Assembly (NCBI GenBank): GCA_028284145.1
Contig: JANQSH010000053.1
Location: forward strand, 1-64,000
Source of the DNA: Planctomycetaceae bacterium
Lineage (GTDB): Bacteria > Planctomycetota > Planctomycetia > Planctomycetales > Planctomycetaceae
Length of the DNA stretch: 64,000 nucleotides
Reading direction: 5' to 3'
This document shows positions 7,388 through 17,617 of the stretch, piece by piece; the first letter of the stretch is position 1, and each line of letters opens with the position of its first letter. A program made the translations under genes and the position numbers. Below the pieces are notes generated by a model that saw only the letters and a list, made by a program, of their open reading frames with translations, had not been told where the DNA came from and ran no database searches.

Positions 7388-10300
7388 TCACGATTCTGAC
7401 GCATCTTCATCCTGATCATCCGCTGGTGGGGCGAAGCCGCGGCGCATTGTGTTCTCAGTAATGTTCACCGGAATCAGGAACTGCTGCAGGTAATCGGGGC
7501 CGCCTGCTTTGCTGCCAATGCCCGACATCTTGAACCCGCCGAAGGGCTGACGTTCGACCAATGCACCGGTGCAGCTCCGATTGAGATATAGATTGCCGAC
7601 CTGAAATTCCATCTTCGCCCGATTCAGATTTGCCGGGCTACGACTGAAGATGCCGCCGGTCAGCGCGTAGTCCGTCGAGTTGGCGACGTGCAACGCTTCG
7701 TCCATATCGGCGACTTTAATGACCGCCAGAACCGGTCCGAAGATCTCTTCCTGCGCAATGCGGGAACTCGGATCGACATCGGTGAAAATGTGTGGACCAA
7801 CGAAGTTCCCCTGCTCTGCCAGATCACCAATCTCGTATTCCAATGCGAGCGTGTTCTCCTGCTTGCCGATAGCAATATATTCCTGAATTCGCTCCACCGA
7901 AGTCGCGTCGATGACCGGTCCAACTTTCGTTCCCGGCTCTTTGGCCGGTCCGACTGTCAAACTGCGGGTTGCTTCAATCAGACGTCCGAGAAACGCGTCG
8001 TAAACATTCTCCAAAACGATCGTCCGGGAACAGGCAGAACATTTCTGTCCCGCGTAACCGAACGTGCTATGCACAACGCCAGTTACAGCTTCATCAAGAT
8101 CAGCATCGTCATCGACAATGATCGCGTTCTTGCCTCCCATTTCGGCGATCACCTTTTTCACCATTGTCTGCCGGTTGTCGGTCTCCGATGCAGACGCATT
8201 GATGGCCAACCCGACCTGACGCGACCCGGTGAAGGCGATCACATCGACATCGGGATTGCCGACCAGCTCAGGGCCAACTTCTTCTCCCACACCGGGCAGA
8301 AAATTGACAACACCTTCCGGCAGGCCGCTATCCAGGAAAATCTGCATCAGTTTCGCGGCAATCACAGATGACTGTTCAGCCGGTTTCATGATCACGGTGT
8401 TGCCTGCCACCAATGCTGCGACCGTCATGCCGGTCAGAATGGCCAGCGGAAAATTCCAGGGGGCAATCACAACCGTTACGCCGCGAGGACGATAGAAGCA
8501 GGTGTTCTCCTCGCCCGGCACGTTACATTCGCGCGGGTTGCTCAACTTGCGCATCTGTAATGCATAATAGATGCAAAAGTCGATCGCCTCGGCAACGTCA
8601 GCGTCCGCTTCGTCCCACGGCTTGCCACATTCCAGCACCTGCCAGGCAGCCAGTTCAAATCGGCGACTGCGCATCTCTGCGGCGGCAACTTCAAGATATT
8701 CCGCCCGGTGATCAACACTCACCTGCGACCAGCGGCGGAACGCGGAACGAGCCGCATCGATGGCATCGAGCGCCTCATCGGGTGATGCCGACGCGACGAT
8801 CCCGATGATCTGTGAATGATTGGACGGATTCCGCGAAGTGATCGCTCCTTTGGTATCGACCGGACGCCCGTTGATGATCAGCGCGTGTTCTTCGCCGAGT
8901 TGGTTTTCGACTTCTTCCAAAGCCGCCTGCATCGCATCTCGGTTTTCAGTGATACTGAAGTCAGTATGCGGTTCGTTCACAAATTCTCGCGGCTCCTCTT
9001 CGATGGGGGGGGGGGTTGAGCCGGTTCTGGTCGGGGGCATCAGCAGATCCTCCACCGAAACATGTTCGGTAAAGCTGTGTCTGAGGAAAGAATCATTAGA
9101 AGTGTTTTCGAGCAACCGCCGCACCAGATACGCCATGCCGGGGATAAGTTCGCCAAACGGCGTGTAGATGCGAACGCGATGTCCCATTTCAGAAAAGAGA
9201 TGAGCCATGTCGTCCCCCATTCCGTAGAGCATCTGGATTTCGAGTGCATTCTGCGGAAGATGCAGGTGTTTGGCCCAGGCGATGGCATGTGCAAGGCTGC
9301 GGAGATTATGACTGCCAAATTGCGGGCGCAGCCAATTGTGATTTTTGATCAGAAAACGTGTCTGACGTTCAAAGTTTTCATCCGATTGCCATTTCTGCTG
9401 GTAGACGGGGATTGGCCAACCGTTTGCTTTGGCAATGACCGTTTCGTAGTCCCAGTACGCCCCTTTCACCAGCCGGACGGAAATCGGAGTGCCGCGCTGT
9501 TTTGCCCATTCAAGTAATCTCGCCAGGTCCTTCTCTGCATCGGGCAGGTACGTCTGGATGACGATCCCGACATTGGCAAAGTCGCGAAACTCTTTTTCCA
9601 TCAGAACCTGTTTGAAGATCTCGATGGTCAGATTTTTGTACGCGTACTGTTCCATGTCAACGTGCACATACGCGTCAATTTCGCGTGCCGTCTGCAAAAT
9701 TTTGCGCAAACGTGGTTTGACGCCCGCCGCTGCCCCAACCGGGTCGATCGGCTTGAACTGACTGTATAATGCAGAAAGTTTCAGCGAAACATTGATTCGT
9801 GGAATTGCACCGGAATCGTCGAAATCGATTTGCCTGTTTTCCGGCCATTGACTGACCAACGGTGCCAGCCCAGTCATCAGATCGAGATACGACTGCTGAT
9901 ATTTGTCTGCCTCACGTTCGCTGATGGTTGCTTCCCCCAGCAGGTCGAGCGTGAAGGGGAACCCCTGCTTGCGCAATCGTGCGAGAGTTTGAATTACGTC
10001 TTCGACACGTTCGCCAGCGATAAAGCGTTTGGCCATCCGCTGTGCATTGGATCGGGCATTGAGTGCAAGGGCTTTTCCCAGAATCGAATCGGGCTGGGAG
10101 ATATCAAGTCCCATCCTCACAGCCCAGGGGAGATGCTGCCGCACTTCGTCAAAGTATTCCTGTAGATGCCGGGCAACCGATTCGTGTGTGCGCAACATGG
10201 GCAACACATCGACGAAGCGAAACATCTGCACCTTGATCGACTCATCCGCCATTGCCCAGGAAAGGATGCGATCATCCCACCAGCGGCGCTCAAACATCGT

Positions 10301-10429
10301 CGCGGATCGTCGGGTGATAGAATCCCAGACACGCCGGCCGACTTCCAGAGTTTCGTTTTCGACAGCCGCCTGCAAAGCGGTCTCCGATTGATTCGTCACG
10401 CGTGTTGAATCCTTTTTCGACGCGAGCAT
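7388..10429 (-). CDS. putA: bifunctional proline dehydrogenase / delta-1-pyrroline-5-carboxylate dehydrogenase
   Basis: Oxidises proline to glutamate in two steps; the first uses FAD, the second NAD. 1013 residues. The N-terminal half (about 60-480) is the proline dehydrogenase barrel (VSLKLSALYSQF, VDMEQYAYKNLT, VRLVKGAYWDYE, YTPFGELIPGMAYLVRRLLEN). The C-terminal half (about 520-990) is an aldehyde dehydrogenase with APWNFPLAI, EMGGKNAIIVD (catalytic Glu) and GYAGQKCSACSR (catalytic Cys). There is no N-terminal ribbon-helix-helix domain, so it is not an autoregulator like the enterobacterial protein. It starts 17 bases after the argJ stop codon and is probably cotranscribed with argC-argJ. 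The linker between the two enzymes is encoded partly by an 11-base homopolymer. Confidence 0.95.
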   Translation of the reverse strand: MLASKKDSTRVTNQSETALQAAVENETLEVGRRVWDSITRRSATMFERRWWDDRILSWAMADESIKVQMFRFVDVLPMLRTHESVARHLQEYFDEVRQHLPWAVRMGLDISQPDSILGKALALNARSNAQRMAKRFIAGERVEDVIQTLARLRKQGFPFTLDLLGEATISEREADKYQQSYLDLMTGLAPLVSQWPENRQIDFDDSGAIPRINVSLKLSALYSQFKPIDPVGAAAGVKPRLRKILQTAREIDAYVHVDMEQYAYKNLTIEIFKQVLMEKEFRDFANVGIVIQTYLPDAEKDLARLLEWAKQRGTPISVRLVKGAYWDYETVIAKANGWPIPVYQQKWQSDENFERQTRFLIKNHNWLRPQFGSHNLRSLAHAIAWAKHLHLPQNALEIQMLYGMGDDMAHLFSEMGHRVRIYTPFGELIPGMAYLVRRLLENTSNDSFLRHSFTEHVSVEDLLMPPTRTGSTPPPIEEEPREFVNEPHTDFSITENRDAMQAALEEVENQLGEEHALIINGRPVDTKGAITSRNPSNHSQIIGIVASASPDEALDAIDAARSAFRRWSQVSVDHRAEYLEVAAAEMRSRRFELAAWQVLECGKPWDEADADVAEAIDFCIYYALQMRKLSNPRECNVPGEENTCFYRPRGVTVVIAPWNFPLAILTGMTVAALVAGNTVIMKPAEQSSVIAAKLMQIFLDSGLPEGVVNFLPGVGEEVGPELVGNPDVDVIAFTGSRQVGLAINASASETDNRQTMVKKVIAEMGGKNAIIVDDDADLDEAVTGVVHSTFGYAGQKCSACSRTIVLENVYDAFLGRLIEATRSLTVGPAKEPGTKVGPVIDATSVERIQEYIAIGKQENTLALEYEIGDLAEQGNFVGPHIFTDVDPSSRIAQEEIFGPVLAVIKVADMDEALHVANSTDYALTGGIFSRSPANLNRAKMEFQVGNLYLNRSCTGALVERQPFGGFKMSGIGSKAGGPDYLQQFLIPVNITENTMRRGFAPPADDQDEDASES
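9005..9015. repeat. 11-base G homopolymer inside putA
   Basis: Eleven consecutive G on the + strand (C on the coding strand) encode the Pro-Pro-Pro of the linker STPPPIEEEP between the two catalytic domains. A tract of this length in a coding region is prone to slippage; loss or gain of one base would stop translation after the proline dehydrogenase domain. Confidence 0.9.
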
Positions 10430-10446
10430 TCGTATTTCAGGTCAAA

Positions 10447-11643
10447 TCAGGTGGTGTATTCAGAGTTCAGCCGAATATACTCGGCAGTCAGGTCACTCGT
10501 CCAGAATCTGAGGGAATGCTCGCCCAATGGGAACGTTAGTCGGATGCGTACGTTCCGGTTGTCGCGCATCTTCTGGGATAATGCCGCTTCGTCATACTCC
10601 ACCGGCATCCCCTGTTCATAGATCTTCGTGCCGTTGATGGACAGCGTGATGTCCGTTTCTTCCAGATCAACACCTGCATAACCAACGGCGGAAACGATGC
10701 GGCCCCAATTGGGGTCCGCTCCGGTGATGGCGGTCTTTACGAGTGGACTGTCGGCAACCATCCTGGCAATGCGACGCGCATCTTCAGGATCTTTAAGCCC
10801 CTCGGCATCGATAATGATGAGATGCTCGGCCCCTTCGGCATCTTGAATGATGGTCTGTGCCAGTTCCTGACAGACTTCATCGAGTTTGATCGCGAATTTA
10901 TCAAGTTCATCAGGCTGAAGGTCATCGATATCAGCGGCTCCATTAGCCAGCAGTAAAACAGTATCGCTGGTACTGGTATGCCCCTCCACGCTGATGCAGT
11001 TAAAACTACGATCCACTGCGGCGTTCAACAGTCGTTGTGCCTCGTCGGAGAAGATTGTCGCGTCGGTCATAATAACCGCCAGCATTGTCGCCATGTCAGG
11101 GGCGATCATGGCGGCTCCCTTGGCCGCCCCGCTAATCCGAATCGTCTTTCCTCGGGTCTCGAATTCACGCGTTGCCATTTTGGGAAAGGTGTCGGTGGTC
11201 ATCATTCCTTTGGCGGCATTCAGGAAGGACTCGGAAGATGAACCGAGTGCCTCGGCTGCGGCAGGGATTCCAGATTCGAGCGCATTGCGCGGCAGGAAAT
11301 GCCCAATGACACCGGTCGAACAGATGAGAACATCCTTCACGGCACAGCCAATCAATTGGGCCGTCAATTCCGTCATCCATCGGGCGTCTTCGAGCCCGCG
11401 TTCGCCCGTGCAGGCATTGGCATTGCCGGAATTGATAATCACCGCTCTTGCCGATGAAGAAGGTACCCGTTCCCGCGAAATGACAACCGGTGCGCCACAG
11501 ACACGATTCTGTGTGAACACTCCGGCGGCAGAACAAGGTCGATCGGAGACAAACAGGCTCAAATCGAACTTCTGTTTGTTGTCCTTCACTCCGCAATAAA
11601 CTCCTGCCGACTCAAACCCAGCCGGGAGTTGATCCGCCGTCAT
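10447..11643 (-). CDS. argJ: glutamate N-acetyltransferase / amino-acid acetyltransferase
   Basis: Recycles the acetyl group from N-acetylornithine to glutamate in arginine synthesis, and may also use acetyl-CoA. 398 residues, normal length. The family pattern is clear: [12 protein letters not shown] near residue 45, [11 protein letters not shown] near 70, and the self-cleavage region [19 protein letters not shown] (about 177-195), where the Thr of MATML becomes the N-terminal nucleophile of the beta chain. The [11 protein letters not shown] segment and [15 protein letters not shown] are also typical. The start ATG is at 11643, 19 bases after the end of argC, so the two genes form an operon, with putA following. 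Presence of argJ implies the cyclic (acetyl-recycling) arginine pathway. Confidence 0.96.
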   Translation of the reverse strand: MTADQLPAGFESAGVYCGVKDNKQKFDLSLFVSDRPCSAAGVFTQNRVCGAPVVISRERVPSSSARAVIINSGNANACTGERGLEDARWMTELTAQLIGCAVKDVLICSTGVIGHFLPRNALESGIPAAAEALGSSSESFLNAAKGMMTTDTFPKMATREFETRGKTIRISGAAKGAAMIAPDMATMLAVIMTDATIFSDEAQRLLNAAVDRSFNCISVEGHTSTSDTVLLLANGAADIDDLQPDELDKFAIKLDEVCQELAQTIIQDAEGAEHLIIIDAEGLKDPEDARRIARMVADSPLVKTAITGADPNWGRIVSAVGYAGVDLEETDITLSINGTKIYEQGMPVEYDEAALSQKMRDNRNVRIRLTFPLGEHSLRFWTSDLTAEYIRLNSEYTT

Positions 11644-11661
11644 TTGCCTGATTCCTGTCGA

Positions 11662-12702
11662 TTAAGAGGACTGTGAATTTGATTGCGGAAGTAAGGCCGT
11701 GGTTTCGTCAAATCCAGCCATCAGATTGAAATTCTGCACCGCAACCCCCGACGCTCCTTTGATGAGATTGTCGAGGCAGGCGAGAACAATCAAGCGACCA
11801 CGTGTCAGCCGGACGGTGATATCGCAGAAATTCGTGTACGCGGAGTCTTTCGTCGAAGGCAGATGTTCCACAATTCGCACGAACGGCTTCTCTTTATAGA
11901 ACTCGCGGTAAACGTCCAGAAATTCGTTCTCGCTCAGGTCGCTGATGGGCGTGGCATAAATGCTGCACAAGATCCCACGGTCCATCGGGATGAGGTGCGG
12001 TGTAAAAATGACCTCCACGCCCTGCCCGCTGACTTCACTGAGAACCTGATCGATTTCCGGTTGATGACGATGGTGCCCAACTGAATAGGCGGTCACGCTT
12101 TCATTGCATTCCGGATAGTGAACGGTCAGTTTGGGTGTTCGCCCTGCTCCGGAAACGCCACTCTTGGCATCAATGAAAATACCGGTTGGCTCGATATGTC
12201 TTCCACACAGCAATGGAGCCAGACCAATGATCGAAGTACTCGTGTAACATCCGGGATTGGCGATCAAGTCCTGTCCCGGAATTTTCTCGGCCCAGATCTC
12301 CGGCAAACCGTACACCGTCTTGCCCAGCCGCGTGGGATCGGTATGAACGTTACCATACCACTTCTCATAGACGCCGGGGTCCGACAACCGGTAGTCAGCA
12401 CTGAGGTCGACCACCTTGCAACCACCAGCCAGGAGTGCAGGAACAGCATCCATGCTGGCACGATGAGGCAACGCACAAAACACTACGTCAACCCGCTCGG
12501 CAACTTCGGAGGGGGTCAGGCTCTCGCAATGCAAATCGAGTTGACCATGTAATGACGGATGGATCGCCTGAATGTGCGGATTCCCTTCCTGCCGCGTGGT
12601 GAGCGTGGTGATTCGCACCTCCGAATGTCGCAGGAGGATTTTGATCAATTCGAGAGCCGTGTAACCGGTGGCTCCCAGGATGGCGACATCAATCATGCTC
12701 AA
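11662..12702 (-). CDS. argC: N-acetyl-gamma-glutamyl-phosphate reductase
   Basis: NADPH-dependent third step of arginine synthesis. 346 residues. The N-terminal Rossmann motif is [15 protein letters not shown] (5-19). The catalytic cysteine lies in [13 protein letters not shown] (about 147-159), and the family region [17 protein letters not shown] follows. [14 protein letters not shown] is also characteristic. The start ATG at 12702 is followed immediately by the Rossmann strand, as usual. First gene of the argC-argJ-putA group on the - strand; the promoter should lie in the 370-base region shared with the divergent sugar cluster. Confidence 0.96.
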   Translation of the reverse strand: MSMIDVAILGATGYTALELIKILLRHSEVRITTLTTRQEGNPHIQAIHPSLHGQLDLHCESLTPSEVAERVDVVFCALPHRASMDAVPALLAGGCKVVDLSADYRLSDPGVYEKWYGNVHTDPTRLGKTVYGLPEIWAEKIPGQDLIANPGCYTSTSIIGLAPLLCGRHIEPTGIFIDAKSGVSGAGRTPKLTVHYPECNESVTAYSVGHHRHQPEIDQVLSEVSGQGVEVIFTPHLIPMDRGILCSIYATPISDLSENEFLDVYREFYKEKPFVRIVEHLPSTKDSAYTNFCDITVRLTRGRLIVLACLDNLIKGASGVAVQNFNLMAGFDETTALLPQSNSQSS

Positions 12703-13076
12703 TTTCGATTCAGGTTGAGTGAACGGAGTGGGTCAACAAAGGGAAGAGTCTGGTACGGGTCGATTCTGCTGAAGAGGAACGGCATTCCGCTCAGGTGGAT
12801 TTCCACTCTCATTCTAAGTGATGCCGAGATAACGACAAGTGATGCTGTCGAGTGTTCTGATTGTGTGTGGTTATCGTAATCTCGACGACTTTTCGTCAAA
12901 GTGGTCGATGTCCGACAAGGCATGACACCGTAAACTGGTTTTTCGCTCAAAACCCTTTATGATATACGAAAACTCAGACTCCAAATATCGTTGGATTTGC
13001 CTGATATCAGAGTTTCCATCACCCTGTTTCGACACTTTGCTGTCGGAAAAGTTCAAGAATTTGTCGAGGAAAGAAC
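12703..13076. other. divergent intergenic region, argC (-) / sugar cluster (+)
   Basis: No gene seen. It must contain promoters for both directions. On the + strand an AT-rich patch with TTTATGATATAC at 12957-12967 contains a TATGAT hexamer about 115 bases before the cupin gene, but no clear -35 element is at the right distance. GAGGAAAG just before 13077 is the ribosome-binding site of the cupin gene. Confidence 0.35.
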
Positions 13077-14315
13077 ATGGTAAATCAACTGGACATCGCA
13101 TCCAATGTTTCTCAGGCCGCCAGTGCCGCCTTGACCGAAGGAAATGGCATTTTGCGGCTGTCGCCCACATGGGTTCCCCGCTCATTCCTGCAGCCAGGCC
13201 GCCGATTGAAACTGCATCCGAACGATTATTACGCACTTGGGACACATCGCGGTGGTATCGATGAGCGCTGGTTCGGTTCCACGACCGAAGCCGCCAATGA
13301 AAATCGGGCCGACGACGAAGGGCTTTCCTACTGTCTGCACAATGGCCAGAGGTTCCTGCTGCGAGATGCCGTCGCAGAGTTGAAGGGGGAAATCATTGGC
13401 GACCACATCTGGGACACCTGCGGCAAATGGCCCGTGTATTCCAAATTCTTCGACAATATGGGGCCGATTCCGCACCACATGCACCAGAATGCTGAGCAGG
13501 CAAAACTCGTTGGACAGGAAGGGAAGCCGGAATCGTACTACTTCCCGCCACAACTCAATGCCATTGGCAATAATTTTCCCTACACGTTCATGGGCATTGA
13601 ACCAGGCGTCACGAAACAGGAAGTGATCGACTGCCTTGACCGATGGAATGAAGGCGACAACGGCATTCTTGATCTGTCCAAAGCCTACCGGCTAAAACCT
13701 GGTACCGGCTGGCTCATTCCGCCATGCGTGTTGCACGCGCCGGGCAGCCTGCTTACTTATGAACCACAGTGGGGCAGCGATGTCTTCGGCATGTATCAGT
13801 CGATGGTTGAAGGCCGAGCCGTTCCGCGGGAATTATTGACCAAAGATTTTCCGGAAGACAAACACAACGACAATGCTTACATGGTCGAAGCTCTCGATTG
13901 GGAAAAGAACGTCGACCCCAACTTCCGCGACTCCAATTACCTCGAACCAATTGTCTCGGAAGAAGGCAGTGGATGGGTCGACAAATGGATTGTCTACGGC
14001 AAAGTGGATGGCGAACAACTCTTCACGGCCAAGGAGCTAACGTTGCAACCGGGTGCCAAATGCACCATCAAAGATGGCGGCGCATACGGTTGGATCACCG
14101 TGCAGGGTGAAGGACATATCGGTTCGTTGCGACTGCAGACCCCAGCCATGATTCGCTTCGGTGAAATGACCGAAGATGAAGTCTTTGTCACGGCAACAGC
14201 GGCTGCGGAAGGTGTCACGTTCGAGAATACCGGCAGCGAACCACTGGTTGGTTTGCGGTATTTGGGACCCAATGCCAGTCCCAATGCACCGAACATCGGT
14301 GACGCTCGCAAGTAG
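13077..14315 (+). CDS. cupin protein, class I phosphomannose isomerase-like
   Basis: 412 residues, two cupin-like regions. The start ATG follows GAGGAAAG with good spacing. Residues about 140-160 (GPIPHHMHQNAEQAKL) supply the His/Glu/His metal ligands as in class I mannose-6-phosphate isomerases, and GTGWLIPPCVLHAPGSLLTYE (given by its ends, about 203-223) is the second half of the barrel with another His. A further cupin module near the C-terminus contains CTIKDGGAYGWITVQGEGHIG. I infer a metal-dependent sugar isomerase or sugar-binding role; the true substrate is unknown. It is first in a three-gene group with a TIM-barrel isomerase/epimerase and an oxidoreductase, which together look like a pathway for an unusual sugar or polyol. 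Confidence 0.72.
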   Translation: MVNQLDIASNVSQAASAALTEGNGILRLSPTWVPRSFLQPGRRLKLHPNDYYALGTHRGGIDERWFGSTTEAANENRADDEGLSYCLHNGQRFLLRDAVAELKGEIIGDHIWDTCGKWPVYSKFFDNMGPIPHHMHQNAEQAKLVGQEGKPESYYFPPQLNAIGNNFPYTFMGIEPGVTKQEVIDCLDRWNEGDNGILDLSKAYRLKPGTGWLIPPCVLHAPGSLLTYEPQWGSDVFGMYQSMVEGRAVPRELLTKDFPEDKHNDNAYMVEALDWEKNVDPNFRDSNYLEPIVSEEGSGWVDKWIVYGKVDGEQLFTAKELTLQPGAKCTIKDGGAYGWITVQGEGHIGSLRLQTPAMIRFGEMTEDEVFVTATAAAEGVTFENTGSEPLVGLRYLGPNASPNAPNIGDARK

Positions 14316-14562
14316 CTGTACGGTTTCCTGACATCCGAACAATGATTTTGCCGGCAATCGAGTTGGATTCGCTGGCAGGAATCGGTTGTTGATTCTTTCG
14401 TTGATGAGTTGGTTTTACAAAGTGGCAAAACCGCTCGCTTTCGGACCGTTGACGCTGCAAAATACTGGGGAAAGTCGGTAAACTGGCTCTCTCGCAGTTC
14501 ATTTCGTTATCCAGGCCCGGATTTCCAGCAGACACAGATATTCGCCATTTAAGGAGTTTTTC

Positions 14563-15597
14563 ATGTCCCACGCTTTGCCCAGACTTCACAACGCGATGTG
14601 GCCCGGCCTTGTCGGGAAAGGTGGCGACGAACCGGGGGCGGAACCAGCGATCAGCCTTGAACGTATGCTCGAATTGACCGCTGCTGCCGAAGTCGACGGA
14701 CAGAAGTTTGAGGGTGTCGATTATTTTCTGTTCCATCCGCACACCGATCCAGACGCCAGCGACGATGAACTGAAACGCATTGCCGATCTGATTGCCTCAC
14801 ACAATCTTGTGGTCGGCTCACTGGTGGCTCCCATCTGGCCCGGCACGGTGGGTGATTCTGCAATGGGCGACGACGAACAACAAGGCAAGTTTCTGATGGC
14901 CATCGAGAAGGCCTGCCGCATCGCCAAAATTTTCAATGAACATGGCGTTCGCAAGTACGGCTGCATTCGGATCGACTCTGCCGAGTTTGGTGTCGCGCAA
15001 TGGAAGGAAAATCCCGCGAAAGGGACCGCACGCATTGCCGAGACTTTTCGCAAGGCGGGGCAAATTGCGGCTGACAATGGCGAACGGCTCGTAGCTGAGG
15101 GAGAAATCTGCTGGGCCGGGATGCATTCCTGGAAGGATGTCCTCGACCTGCTCGAAGCAGTCGACATGCCGGGCACAGTCGGATTTCAGGCTGACATGGC
15201 TCACACCTATTTATACCTGATGGGCTACAACGCACCGGAACACGCTCTGTTGCAGGATGGATACAGTGACGACGAGTTTTACGCGGCATACGAAAAGATG
15301 ACCGACGCATTACGCCTTTGGACGTACGATTTCCACATCGCTCAAAACGATGGCGAAGTGCACGGCGCAGGCTCGCACGACAAGACGGGCAAACATTGCC
15401 GTGCCGACGATCCCAACGGAAAGTTGGATATTGTCAAATGTGCGGGATACTGGTTGAAAGATGCGTCCGATCGAGGAATCGAACACATCTGCTGGGATGG
15501 TTGTATGTTCCCCAACTCCGTTCTCGAAACACCCGAAACCTGGAATACGATTCTCGACGCGATGATCAAAGTCCGTGATGAATATGGCTGGGACTGA
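14563..15597 (+). CDS. sugar phosphate isomerase/epimerase-like TIM-barrel protein
   Basis: 344 residues. A textbook AAGGAG lies six bases before the ATG at 14563. The protein belongs to the xylose-isomerase-like/AP-endonuclease-2 TIM-barrel superfamily. Putative metal ligands are in [15 protein letters not shown] (Glu and His, about residues 169-184), [13 protein letters not shown] (Asp and His, about 205-217), and [19 protein letters not shown] (His, Glu and His, about 257-275). Members usually bind a divalent metal and isomerise or epimerise keto-sugars or inositol derivatives; the substrate cannot be told from sequence. It lies between the cupin and the Gfo/Idh/MocA oxidoreductase on the same strand, with gaps of 247 and 74 bases. 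Confidence 0.75.
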   Translation: MSHALPRLHNAMWPGLVGKGGDEPGAEPAISLERMLELTAAAEVDGQKFEGVDYFLFHPHTDPDASDDELKRIADLIASHNLVVGSLVAPIWPGTVGDSAMGDDEQQGKFLMAIEKACRIAKIFNEHGVRKYGCIRIDSAEFGVAQWKENPAKGTARIAETFRKAGQIAADNGERLVAEGEICWAGMHSWKDVLDLLEAVDMPGTVGFQADMAHTYLYLMGYNAPEHALLQDGYSDDEFYAAYEKMTDALRLWTYDFHIAQNDGEVHGAGSHDKTGKHCRADDPNGKLDIVKCAGYWLKDASDRGIEHICWDGCMFPNSVLETPETWNTILDAMIKVRDEYGWD

Positions 15598-15671
15598 AGT
15601 GTCGACGCCGGAGACGATTCTGGTTCACCTTGAAATCCGACATGAATTGACAATTGCGAGAGGAAAGACGA

Positions 15672-16811
15672 ATGGCGAAACCACTGAACATCGGCATGAT
15701 TGGCTACGGCTTTATGGGCCGGGCACACTCGAACGCATACAACCGGGTGAGTGATTTCTTCGACCTGGAATACACTCCGGTTTTGAAGGCGGCCTGTGCC
15801 CGCAACAAAGAAGCGGTTCAGGCATTTGCCGATAACTGGGGCTACGAATCGATCGAAACCGACTGGAAGGCCTTGGTCGATCGGGACGACATTGACGCGA
15901 TCGACGTCTGTGTGCCGAATAACCTGCACAAGGAAATTGCCCTGTACGCCGCCGAACGGGGCAAGATGATCCTGTGTGAAAAGCCGATCGCCATGGATGT
16001 CGCTGAAGGCGAGGAGATGTGCGAAGCGGTGGAAAAGGCAGGCGTGGCGAATACCGTCTGGTACAACTATCGGCGTGTCCCCGCTGTCACGATGGCCAGG
16101 CAATTGATTGACGAAGGGCGTCTGGGGCGTGTGTTTCACTATCGGGCCAACTTTCTGCAAGACTGGACGATCGCCGAAGATCTGCCACAGGGTGGTGCCG
16201 CGTTATGGCGACTCGATGCCGCCGCAGCCGGCTCTGGTGTGACGGGGGATCTGCTGGCCCACTGTATCGACACGGCGCTTTGGCTCAACGGCAGTATCGC
16301 TGACGTCAATGCTATGACCGAGACGTTCATCAAGGAACGGGTTCACCAGGAGACCGGCGAAAAACAGCAGGTCACTATCGACGACGCCTGCACATTTCTC
16401 TGCCACTTTGAAAATGGTTCGCTGGGCCTGTTTGAATCAACCCGTTATGCTCGCGGACATAAAGCCCTTTACACGCTGGAAATTAACGGCGAGAACGCTT
16501 CGATCCGCTGGGATCTGCACGATCTGCACCGTCTCGAGTATTTTGACTACAAAGATGAAGGCAAACTACGCGGTTGGCGGTCGATTCATGTGACCGATCA
16601 TGGTGGCGAACATCCTTATATGGATCACTGGTGGGTACCCGGACTGCAGATTGGTTACGAACATTCCTTCGTGCATCACGTCGCTGATTTCCTCGATTCG
16701 CTCGCCAAAGGAGAACCCTGCCCGCCGACATTTCGCGATGCATTGGAAACGCAAAAAGTTTGCGATGCAGTTCTGGCCAGTGCCAAAGAAAGGGCATGGC
16801 AAAACATCTGA
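15672..16811 (+). CDS. Gfo/Idh/MocA family oxidoreductase
   Basis: 379 residues. The start ATG at 15672 is preceded by GAGAGGAAAG; an upstream in-frame TTG at 15654 would place that Shine-Dalgarno inside the gene and is rejected. The N-terminal Rossmann motif is [17 protein letters not shown] (about 6-22), and the catalytic Lys is in [15 protein letters not shown] (about 103-117). The C-terminal alpha/beta domain has [20 protein letters not shown] and [12 protein letters not shown], with the His of the family active site. Such enzymes oxidise or reduce sugar hydroxyls with NAD(P). Together with the two upstream genes it probably forms a sugar- or inositol-type catabolic unit. No signal peptide, so cytosolic, unlike the many exported planctomycete relatives. 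An R1 repeat follows about 60 bases downstream. Confidence 0.88.
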   Translation: MAKPLNIGMIGYGFMGRAHSNAYNRVSDFFDLEYTPVLKAACARNKEAVQAFADNWGYESIETDWKALVDRDDIDAIDVCVPNNLHKEIALYAAERGKMILCEKPIAMDVAEGEEMCEAVEKAGVANTVWYNYRRVPAVTMARQLIDEGRLGRVFHYRANFLQDWTIAEDLPQGGAALWRLDAAAAGSGVTGDLLAHCIDTALWLNGSIADVNAMTETFIKERVHQETGEKQQVTIDDACTFLCHFENGSLGLFESTRYARGHKALYTLEINGENASIRWDLHDLHRLEYFDYKDEGKLRGWRSIHVTDHGGEHPYMDHWWVPGLQIGYEHSFVHHVADFLDSLAKGEPCPPTFRDALETQKVCDAVLASAKERAWQNI

Positions 16812-16874
16812 GCCGAACGTCACCGTGGCAACAACGGTTTGCTGTGTGTGAACATTTCGACAAATGGGACAACT

Positions 16875-16971
16875 AGGCAGTGTCGCTTTTCGTGTGACAC
16901 CTCTGGCTCGTGGGGGGCCGTTTGCAGGCCGAACGACGCCCATCGCGGCACAGAAGAGCGTAATTCGCTCC
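16875..16971 (+). repeat. R1 dispersed repeat, copy b (short form)
   Basis: Somewhat diverged at the left end (GGCAGTGTCGCTTTTCGTGTG), but the rest is typical: CTCTGGCTCGTGGGGGGCC, TTTGCAGGCC, GCGGCACAGA and the terminal AGAGCGTAATTCGCTC palindrome with one mismatch. It lies between the oxidoreductase and greA, both transcribed rightward. Confidence 0.85.
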
Positions 16972-17131
16972 AGCCGGTCCGACATCTCCCCGGAAATGCC
17001 GACCGGTTTCGTTTTTTTGATACGCTTCAAAAGGTGGTGGTCAGGAATGATCGCAGCCACGACTACTCAAAACAGGCTTCACAGCCACATGACTGACGTG
17101 GCGGAAGGCCAATTGTTTCTGGAGGACAAAG

Positions 17132-17617
17132 ATGGATCGCAACCCAATTTCCCCCGAGGGATACGACAAACTTCGCGATGAAATTCGCGTACTTGAAGAA
17201 GTGGAAATGCCGAAGATCGCGGAAAAAATTGCCGAAGCGCGCGCCGAAGGTGATTTGAAAGAAAACGCTGAGTATCACGGGCAACGCGAGGCCCAGGGAA
17301 TGCTGCAGGCGAAAATCAACCAGTTGAAATCCCGCCTGGCAAGCAGCTACATCGTCGACAAATCAACCATGCCGAAAGGTGTTGTCAGTTTCGGTTCAAC
17401 GGTGACTGTGAAGGACCTTGACGACAACACCGAAGAGACTTATGAGTTCGTTGGCCCGGGCGAAGAGGACTATTCCGGTGAGATTATGAAGATCCTCACC
17501 AGCAGCCCGCTGGCTCAATCGCTGGAAGGGAAAAAGGTAGGCGATCAGGTCGAGTTGGAACTCCCGCGTGGCATCCAAAAACTTGAAGTCGTCAAAATCA
17601 TCGACCACGAAGGTTGA
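17132..17617 (+). CDS. greA: transcription elongation factor GreA
   Basis: Rescues backtracked RNA polymerase by stimulating cleavage of the transcript 3' end. 161 residues, the standard length. GGAGGACAAAG precedes the ATG at 17132. The N-terminal coiled coil (about 1-75) carries the acidic tip [18 protein letters not shown] (about 36-53), where the Asp/Glu pair reaches the polymerase active site. The C-terminal FKBP-like domain contains [12 protein letters not shown] and [15 protein letters not shown], the latter a GreA signature. It is flanked upstream by R1 copy b and downstream by the ruined PQQ gene, so probably monocistronic. Confidence 0.96.
   Translation: MDRNPISPEGYDKLRDEIRVLEEVEMPKIAEKIAEARAEGDLKENAEYHGQREAQGMLQAKINQLKSRLASSYIVDKSTMPKGVVSFGSTVTVKDLDDNTEETYEFVGPGEEDYSGEIMKILTSSPLAQSLEGKKVGDQVELELPRGIQKLEVVKIIDHEG

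Noticed and set aside
9758-9766. TGTATAAT as an internal promoter in putA
   Set aside because: It lies on the antisense strand inside the coding region, with no gene following; chance match.
15342-16160. A 272-codon open frame on the - strand
   Set aside because: Antisense to the TIM-barrel and Gfo/Idh/MocA genes, both clearly real.
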